Assembly: GCA_035319145.1 (NCBI GenBank)
Contig: DATHDH010000181.1
Span: 1-10,292 of the forward strand
Direction of reading: 5' to 3'
Source of the DNA: JAAYUK01 sp035319145
GTDB taxonomy: Bacteria > Nitrospirota > Thermodesulfovibrionia > Thermodesulfovibrionales > Dissulfurispiraceae
Length of the DNA stretch: 10,292 nucleotides
The position numbers and the translations under genes were made by a program. The notes beneath the pieces are model-generated. The model worked only from the letters and a program-made list of their open reading frames with translations. It did no database searches and was not told the origin of the DNA. Shown here one piece after another: positions 6,218 to 10,292 of this stretch; the first letter of the stretch is position 1; every line of letters starts with the position of its first letter.

Positions 6218-7192
6218 ATGAGAGTTTTTGTGACAGGCGGCGCCGGCTATATCGGCAGCCATGTCGTACGAATGCTGGGTGAACGGGGACACGAAGTATT
6301 TACCTTTGATAATCTTTCGACCGGCAACCGGTGGGCCGTGCTTTCCGGAGAGCTTTTTGTCGGCGACTTGAATAATGAACATGCCATTACCGAGGCCGTT
6401 CGGAAATTCAAACCTGATGCAGTCATCCACTTCGCGGCATCAATCGTCGTCCCCGAAAGCGTGGCCGATCCGCTCGGCTATTATGGCAACAACTCGGCGA
6501 ACGCGCTGAACCTTCTTCGCGTGCTTCGCCGGGAAAAGGTCGGCCGCTTCATTTTTTCGTCGACCGCGGCGGTTTACGGGATGCCGGAGGTGATGCCGGT
6601 AACGGAACAGACGCCGCTCAGCCCGATTAATCCGTACGGCACGTCGAAGATGATGACCGAGTTCATCCTGCGCGACCTGGCTGCTTCGGACCCGGATTTC
6701 CGCTATGTGGCGCTCCGGTACTTCAATGTGGCCGGCGCCGACCCGGCAGGAAGAATCGGCCAGGCTTACGCAAATGCGACGCACCTTATCACCTGCTGCC
6801 TCAAGGCAGCCAAAGGGGAGTTTCCGAAACTGCGGATATTCGGCACCGATTATGCAACGCAGGACGGAACCTGCATCCGCGACTATATTCATGTCGATGA
6901 CCTTGCAGACGCGCATCTGCTCGCCCTGGAGCATCTGGGAGCAGGTGGCGCGAGCGATATTTTCAATTGCGGATACGGACACGGATTCTCGGTGCGCGAG
7001 GTCGTCTCAATCGCAAAGGAAGTTACCGGCATCGATTTTCCGGTTGAAGAAGTCGGCCGCAGGGCCGGAGACCCTGCAGTCATCGTAGCTGATTCGGGAA
7101 AGATCAAACGATCCCTGAAGTGGGCACCGAAACACGATGATCTTCGCTTTATCATCAGAACGGCATGGGAATGGGAGAGAAAAAGAAAGTAG
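6218..7192 (+). CDS. galE: UDP-glucose 4-epimerase
   Basis: The 324-residue product is an extended short-chain dehydrogenase that interconverts UDP-glucose and UDP-galactose (or the N-acetyl forms) with bound NAD, in the cytoplasm. The NAD-binding motif GGAGYIGSH (7-15), the DNLSTGN element (31-37), the SSTAAVYG strand with the catalytic Ser/Thr (114-121), and the catalytic pair Tyr140/Lys144 (NPYGTSK) are all present. The substrate-side motifs RYFNVAGA (167-174) and DGTCIRDYIHVDDLA (216-230) are typical of GalE. Length matches the family. AGAGGGG precedes the ATG. The LuxR-type regulator starts 17 bases after its stop and probably shares the transcript. It likely feeds exopolysaccharide or lipopolysaccharide rather than galactose breakdown, since no galactose-use genes are near. 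Confidence 0.95.
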   Translation: MRVFVTGGAGYIGSHVVRMLGERGHEVFTFDNLSTGNRWAVLSGELFVGDLNNEHAITEAVRKFKPDAVIHFAASIVVPESVADPLGYYGNNSANALNLLRVLRREKVGRFIFSSTAAVYGMPEVMPVTEQTPLSPINPYGTSKMMTEFILRDLAASDPDFRYVALRYFNVAGADPAGRIGQAYANATHLITCCLKAAKGEFPKLRIFGTDYATQDGTCIRDYIHVDDLADAHLLALEHLGAGGASDIFNCGYGHGFSVREVVSIAKEVTGIDFPVEEVGRRAGDPAVIVADSGKIKRSLKWAPKHDDLRFIIRTAWEWERKRK

Positions 7193-7209
7193 ACGGCGGC
7201 AGCGGTACC

Positions 7210-7812
7210 ATGACCTGCGTGGCTATTCATCTCGCCAATGCGCTCATGGGCGATGCGCTCAAGAATTACCTCTCGGCGCATCTGGAGAAATATCTTGTGC
7301 TTACGCACAATGAGCTTATCACGAGCGGCATGAACCCCGATCTGTTGATAGTCGATGATCGCAGCATCAACGACGGCTGCACCAAGCGCCATCCCATGGC
7401 CAGAACAATAGTGGTCGATACCGGGCTTTCGCGTGCCGACGTCGTGCGCATTCTTTCTCTTTACCCGATATCGGGTATTGTCGGCGCCGACTCCGACCTG
7501 CCTATATTTGCCAAGGCCATTCGCATTGTTATGGCGGGCGAACTCTGGGTCGGCAGAGATATAATGAAGGCATTTGTGGAGGCCTACGGCGCTCGGCGCG
7601 GCACTACCGGCGGCCACGATATCCTGAGTACCCGCGAACGCGAGGTCGTAAGTTATGTCTGCGACGGTATGACGAACAAGGAAATCGCCAACACGCTGAA
7701 GCTCAGCGAACAGACCATCAAAGCCCATCTCAACCGCGTCTTCAAAAAGCTCAACGTCACCAACCGCTCACAACTCGTCTCTGTTGTATCGGAAAGTCGC
7801 ATTTTACGCTAA
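7210..7812 (+). CDS. LuxR-type regulator with degenerate receiver domain
   Basis: The 200-residue product ends in a clear LuxR/GerE helix-turn-helix (about 138-192: LSTREREVV, TNKEIANTLKLSEQTIKAHL, FKKLNVTNRSQLV). The N-terminal 125 residues follow the receiver pattern: hydrophobic strand 1 (VAIHLAN), strand 3 ending PDLLIVDD, strand 4 ARTIVVD, strand 5 ISGIVGADSD. Strand 3 keeps an aspartate (49/50), but the acidic pair after strand 1 is replaced by HLAN and the conserved Lys after strand 5 by Gly, so normal phosphorylation is unlikely. In-frame starts at 7165 and 7171 inside galE are possible but add only a low-complexity Gly/Lys leader; none has a strong Shine-Dalgarno. Together with galE upstream and the PEP-CTERM gene downstream, it may control surface or matrix genes; that is inference. 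Confidence 0.88.
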   Translation: MTCVAIHLANALMGDALKNYLSAHLEKYLVLTHNELITSGMNPDLLIVDDRSINDGCTKRHPMARTIVVDTGLSRADVVRILSLYPISGIVGADSDLPIFAKAIRIVMAGELWVGRDIMKAFVEAYGARRGTTGGHDILSTREREVVSYVCDGMTNKEIANTLKLSEQTIKAHLNRVFKKLNVTNRSQLVSVVSESRILR

Positions 7813-7813
7813 G

Positions 7814-7866
7814 TTCGTATCGTTACGAAGCTGCCGCTACAAAGGCTTTGGGGGCTTTTTGTTGTT
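7814..7866 (+). terminator. Hairpin and T-rich stretch after the LuxR gene
   Basis: TTCGTA (7814-7819) pairs with TACGAA (7824-7829) around TCGT directly after the stop codon. A T-rich stretch (7856-7866, TTTTTGTTGTT) lies 26 bases further on. The distance between stem and T tract is too long for a classic terminator; a weak stem AAGC/GCTT (7828-7831, 7845-7848) lies between. It probably contributes to ending the galE-LuxR transcript. Confidence 0.3.
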
Positions 7867-7872
7867 TTATGG

Positions 7873-7901
7873 TTGTAATTTATATCCATCTAAAGTATTA
7901 T
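7873..7901 (+). promoter_or_regulatory. Promoter of the PEP-CTERM gene
   Basis: TTGTAA (7873-7878) and TATTAT (7896-7901) are 17 bases apart. Transcription would start near 7908, giving a leader of about 100 bases. I looked for a sigma-54 promoter here, as some exosortase-linked genes have one, and found none. A TTGACA at 7913-7918 has no matching -10. Confidence 0.45.
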
Positions 7902-7906
7902 AACCA

Positions 7907-7962
7907 ATAACTTGACAACCTGAACCGTTAGGCCAATGTTTTTTACGGAATCAATAAGTTAT
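7907..7962 (+). promoter_or_regulatory. Nested inverted repeats in the PEP-CTERM leader
   Basis: ATAACTT (7907-7913) pairs with AAGTTAT (7956-7962), and inside it CCGT (7925-7928) pairs with ACGG (7945-7948). If transcription starts near 7908, this forms a structured 5' leader ending 47 bases before the ATG. It matches no riboswitch class that I can recognise. Confidence 0.35.
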
Positions 7963-8009
7963 AGTTCATCATAAAAAGTTTTCATATATATAAGGGGGCG
8001 CGGAAAATC

Positions 8010-8549
8010 ATGAAAAAAGTATTTGTCGGTCTGGTTGCGGCGTGTATGCTCATGGCATCGAGCGCGTTTGCTCTGTCTTATTCATCGAATGCAGTATTTG
8101 AAGATTATCCCGGTATGAACCCGAATTTGCAGTTCGCGAATCCGAATTATGGGAAGTCCGTCTCTGAATATGTTGTATTCACGGACCTGACTCTCGATAT
8201 CGCGGGGCTGGCTCCCGGATATTCTTATCAAGTTGTTTTTGGTCATAACGGCGACGTTCCCTATAGTTTTCCCCCGTCCACCCTTCCGTTTACACTTCCT
8301 TCGGATGCGCTGGGAAAAGTTAATATCTGTCTCACGGGCGGCGAAAAGTGCGACAATGTTCTCGACGATACATTCCGCGTGCGGTTTTATGGTAATGGCC
8401 AAACCAATCCGACCATTACGTCTGCAACCCTTACCGGACACACCTCTGCCGCAGTTACGCCGGAACCTGCAACCATGCTGCTCATGGCAGCGGGGTTGGC
8501 AGGTCTGCCGGTTGTCCGGCGCTTGAGAAAGAAAAGCATGACTGAGTGA
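8010..8549 (+). CDS. PEP-CTERM sorting-signal protein
   Basis: The 179-residue product has a Sec signal peptide (MKKVFVGLVAACMLMASSAFA, cleavage near 21). Its short mature domain is beta-rich, with VVFTDLTLDIAGL (55-67), and holds two cysteines (107, 114). It ends in a standard PEP-CTERM tail: PEP (151-153), hydrophobic helix ATMLLMAAGLAGLPVV, basic end RRLRKK (170-175). Such proteins are cut and sorted by exosortase (EpsH), in organisms that make extracellular polysaccharide or biofilm matrix. The exosortase is not in this window. The mature domain has no recognisable enzyme motif; it could be a matrix or surface structural protein. Start supported by AAGGGGG upstream (spacing 11) and by the signal peptide. 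A strong terminator follows, so it is a single-gene transcript. Confidence 0.9.
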   Translation: MKKVFVGLVAACMLMASSAFALSYSSNAVFEDYPGMNPNLQFANPNYGKSVSEYVVFTDLTLDIAGLAPGYSYQVVFGHNGDVPYSFPPSTLPFTLPSDALGKVNICLTGGEKCDNVLDDTFRVRFYGNGQTNPTITSATLTGHTSAAVTPEPATMLLMAAGLAGLPVVRRLRKKSMTE

Positions 8550-8583
8550 GCTCGGAACATTCAGTTCCATGGCAATTATTTTC

Positions 8584-8609
8584 GGCCTCCTTCGGGAGGC
8601 CTTTTTTTT
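8584..8609 (+). terminator. Strong intrinsic terminator of the PEP-CTERM gene
   Basis: GGCCTCC (8584-8590), loop TTCG, GGAGGCC (8595-8601), followed by eight T (8602-8609). This is a textbook rho-independent terminator with a stable UUCG loop. Confidence 0.95.
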
Positions 8610-8659
8610 CAGCGGCGCATGGTTAATTTGTAAACGGAAAAAACGACAGGATGGTTTTT

Positions 8660-8717
8660 AACTTAACGGGCAAGAAGTCCCCTTCCGTGAGGTAGTGGGA
8701 TGAAATGCCCCTAAGTT
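8660..8717 (+). repeat. IS left-end imperfect hairpin with bulged T
   Basis: An outer stem pairs AACTTA (8660-8665) with TAAGTT (8712-8717) and GGGCA (8668-8672) with TGCCC (8706-8710). An inner hairpin pairs TCCC (8678-8681) with GGGA (8697-8700), CT with AG and CC with GG, around a GTGA loop (8687-8690), leaving T8696 unpaired. In IS608 the transposase recognises a subterminal hairpin with an extrahelical T, so the inner hairpin is the likely TnpA-binding site. The outer stem is additional and could also shield tnpA from outside transcripts. Confidence 0.6.
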
Positions 8718-8725
8718 GGTTCTGA

Positions 8726-8734
8726 TGGTACAAT
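8726..8734 (+). promoter_or_regulatory. Extended -10 promoter immediately before tnpA
   Basis: TGGTACAAT (8726-8734) is an extended -10 (TGn plus TACAAT). Its predicted start point, six to seven bases on, falls at or next to the A of the tnpA ATG (8740). No Shine-Dalgarno lies upstream, so the transcript could be leaderless, keeping transposase low. No -35 is visible. Confidence 0.4.
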
Positions 8735-8739
8735 GAGAC

Positions 8740-9156
8740 ATGGAATACAAGCTGGATAAAGGATGCCATTCTGTATATGCGCTTCAGTTCCACCTGGTTA
8801 TGTGCGTGCAATATCGCAAGAAGATACTGACGGGGATGCTTGATGAGCGATTGAAGGGCCTGGTGGGACAAGTCGCAGAGCACTTCAAGGTGCAAATCCT
8901 TCAGCAGGAGACAGACAAGGACCATATCCACATACTGTTTTCCGGTCGTCCGTCACTGTCTATCTCCAGATTCATCAACAGCCTGAAGTCGGTTACATCA
9001 AGGAAGCTGAGGCAAGAATTCCCTCAGGTGATGAAGAAGCATTTATGGGGCGGAGTGTTTTGGTCCCCCTCATACTTCCTTGCAACAACCGGACAGGTAA
9101 CCCTTGAGACAATACGACACTATGTCGAGACCCAAAAAGAACAGCAACAAGACTGA
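8740..9156 (+). CDS. tnpA: IS200/IS605 Y1 transposase TnpA
   Basis: The 138-residue product is a single-domain HUH-type transposase that cuts and joins single-stranded DNA at the element ends. The HUH motif is DHIHILF (His62, His64), and the catalytic tyrosine is Tyr128 in TLETIRHYVETQ. The region FWSPSYF (107-113) is also typical. Length is normal for the family (about 130-150 residues). Expression may start from a leaderless transcript (see the promoter entry), since there is no ribosome site. It overlaps tnpB by 35 bases in another frame, the usual arrangement in this family. It appears intact and so potentially active. Confidence 0.95.
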   Translation: MEYKLDKGCHSVYALQFHLVMCVQYRKKILTGMLDERLKGLVGQVAEHFKVQILQQETDKDHIHILFSGRPSLSISRFINSLKSVTSRKLRQEFPQVMKKHLWGGVFWSPSYFLATTGQVTLETIRHYVETQKEQQQD

Positions 9157-10292
9157 AGTTCCGACCGTCCGTATTGCCTGCAGATATCGTGCTTACCCGA
9201 CCGATCTGCAACAGTACCGTATGGAAAACTGGCTATGGACCTTGGGAGGACTGTATAACAGTGCGGTTGCCGAGCGGAAAGAGACATACAAGATCACCGG
9301 CAAATCAGTCACCTACTCCGACCAGCAAAACGCACTGCCAAAACTGAAGAAAGCTGACCCGGCACTACGCATGGTCCACAGTCAGGTCCTGCAGGACTGT
9401 CTGCAGCGTGTGGACAAGGCATATCAGAAGTTCTTCGACGATATCAAGCGCAAGAAATCCGGGGAAAAGATCAGGGTCGGGTATCCCCGCATGAAGAAGT
9501 TGGAGAAGTTCTCCTCGTTCACCTTCCCCCAAGTCTGGATGTCAGGGAAGACGGGGAAGACTGAAGTGCTGAAGCTTTCTTGTGATGCCGACAGTCGATT
9601 TGCTGTTATAACCCTGCCAGGCATCGGGGATATCAAGATCAGACTGCACCGTCCGGTAGACTGGCAGAATGCCAAAACCGTCACTGTCAAAAGAACCTCA
9701 TCTGGCGACTGGTATGTCTGCATCTCGATCGAGCAGGCCCTGAAGCCAAAGCTTTCGGATAACGGCAAGCAGACCGGCGTTGATGTCGGGCTTCTGAAGC
9801 AGGTTACCACCTCCGATGGGAGCTATACCGAACACCCGAAGTATTTCCGGCAGTCCGAACGGCTCCTCAAGAAGGAGCAGCGCAAGCTATCCCGGAATCA
9901 AAAAGGGTCGGTCAACCGGGACAAACAGCGGATCAAGCTCGCCAAGGCTCACGAGCACGTCGCGAACCAGCGTAAAGATTTTCTGCACAAGCTGTCTTTC
10001 TGGCTGGTGATGAACTATGCGTACATCGCGTTTGAAAAACTGAACATACCCGGCATGGTGAGGAATCCTCACCTTGCCAAGGCAATCCTTGATGCCGGAT
10101 GGGGCAATCTGATCCGTTATACCGTCTATAAGAGTGTGATGCTCAGAGGTAATGACGTGGTCAGAGTAAACCCATCCTACAGCAGCCAGGATTGTTCGAT
10201 CTGCGGAACAAGGGTGCCCAAGACCCTGTCAGAGAGGCTGCATGCCTGTCCGAACTGCGGTGCAGTTCTTGACCGGGATCACAATGCGGCCA
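9122..10292 (+). CDS. tnpB: TnpB RNA-guided nuclease, 3'-truncated by window end
   Basis: The ATG at 9122 lies inside tnpA and opens a frame that stays open to the edge, giving 390 residues. The N-terminus is basic (MSRPKKNSNK); the first half holds a helical region and basic patches. The RuvC parts are GVDVGLLKQ (Asp221), IAFEKLNIPGM (Glu305), and DRDHNAA (384-390) with the third acidic residue. The zinc finger has Cys358/Cys361 (CSIC) and Cys376/Cys379 (CPNC). TnpB is the ancestor-like relative of Cas12, cutting DNA with a guide RNA from the element's right end to keep the element in place after excision. Typical members are about 370-430 residues, so perhaps only a few tens of residues are missing. 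No frameshift or stop is seen. Confidence 0.93.
   Translation, partial: MSRPKKNSNKTEVPTVRIACRYRAYPTDLQQYRMENWLWTLGGLYNSAVAERKETYKITGKSVTYSDQQNALPKLKKADPALRMVHSQVLQDCLQRVDKAYQKFFDDIKRKKSGEKIRVGYPRMKKLEKFSSFTFPQVWMSGKTGKTEVLKLSCDADSRFAVITLPGIGDIKIRLHRPVDWQNAKTVTVKRTSSGDWYVCISIEQALKPKLSDNGKQTGVDVGLLKQVTTSDGSYTEHPKYFRQSERLLKKEQRKLSRNQKGSVNRDKQRIKLAKAHEHVANQRKDFLHKLSFWLVMNYAYIAFEKLNIPGMVRNPHLAKAILDAGWGNLIRYTVYKSVMLRGNDVVRVNPSYSSQDCSICGTRVPKTLSERLHACPNCGAVLDRDHNAA

Larger units (their letters stand above)
8660..10292 (+). mobile_element. IS200/IS605-type insertion sequence, right end outside window
   Basis: The element contains a left-end imperfect hairpin (8660-8717), a Y1 HUH transposase tnpA (8740-9156) and an overlapping tnpB (from 9122), in the usual order and strand. 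IS200/IS605 elements move as single-stranded circles, have no terminal inverted repeats and make no target duplication, so the exact left tip cannot be read; it lies between the PEP-CTERM terminator (8609) and the hairpin. All catalytic motifs look intact. The right end, and any guide RNA (reRNA/omega RNA) made there, lie outside. The insertion just past a terminator would harm no neighbour. Confidence 0.9.

Noticed and set aside
6440..7728. Minus-strand frames of 180 and 279 codons opposite galE and the LuxR gene
   Set aside because: Shadows of well-recognised genes; their composition follows the opposite strand's codons.
7907..8009. Cyclic-di-GMP (GEMM) or other known riboswitch before the PEP-CTERM gene
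   Set aside because: The conserved GEMM core sequences are absent, and the stems are only 4 and 7 bp.
9424..10072. Short frames (128, 64, 61 codons) on both strands inside tnpB
   Set aside because: The tnpB frame from 9122 stays open to the edge and carries all family motifs.
1..10292. CRISPR arrays, tRNA or rRNA genes
   Set aside because: No regularly spaced repeats and no tRNA- or rRNA-like stretches were seen on either strand.

Overview
The window reads as chromosomal DNA of a moderately GC-rich Gram-negative bacterium. It encodes two lipoproteins, several Sec-exported envelope proteins, a PEP-CTERM protein (an exosortase substrate, so an organism with an outer membrane and extracellular polysaccharide) and a CCG-domain Fe-S protein typical of anaerobic or chemolithotrophic redox chains. 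This mix would fit Nitrospirota or a deltaproteobacterium-like lineage, but nothing here fixes the taxon.

Layout. (1) 1-718: the 3' part of a two-CCG-domain (HdrB-like) iron-sulfur protein that begins before the window. (2) 949-1638: a cytosol-type, three-repeat, His-cluster protein of unknown function behind a well-matched sigma-54 promoter. (3) 1770-3652: four small exported proteins on the + strand: a charged helical periplasmic protein with two Cys, a Tyr-rich lipoprotein, a Gly/His/Tyr-rich secreted protein with a paired-Cys aromatic motif, and a glycine-zipper lipoprotein. A 55-residue single-pass membrane ORF follows at 3773-3940. (4) 4039-6001, minus strand: a tightly coupled two-gene operon of a soluble histidine kinase with a C-terminal receiver, then an HDOD protein. 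(5) 6218-7812, + strand: galE and, 17 bases later, a LuxR-type regulator with a degenerate receiver. (6) 8010-8549: a PEP-CTERM protein with its own candidate promoter, a leader of about 100 bases and a strong intrinsic terminator. (7) About 8660 to the right edge: an IS200/IS605-type element with an imperfect left-end hairpin, a Y1 transposase (tnpA) and an overlapping, nearly complete tnpB cut off by the window end.

How it fits together. galE supplies UDP-galactose or a related sugar for polysaccharide, and the LuxR protein and PEP-CTERM protein beside it suggest a small surface or matrix module. The envelope proteins in region 3 may be another surface-stress or matrix set. The kinase-receiver/HDOD pair is a signalling unit whose input and output are not visible here. 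The least explained parts are the sigma-54-driven His-repeat protein, the run of aromatic-rich small envelope proteins, and the LuxR/PEP-CTERM pair with its structured leader. The transposon is a recognisable family with intact catalytic motifs.
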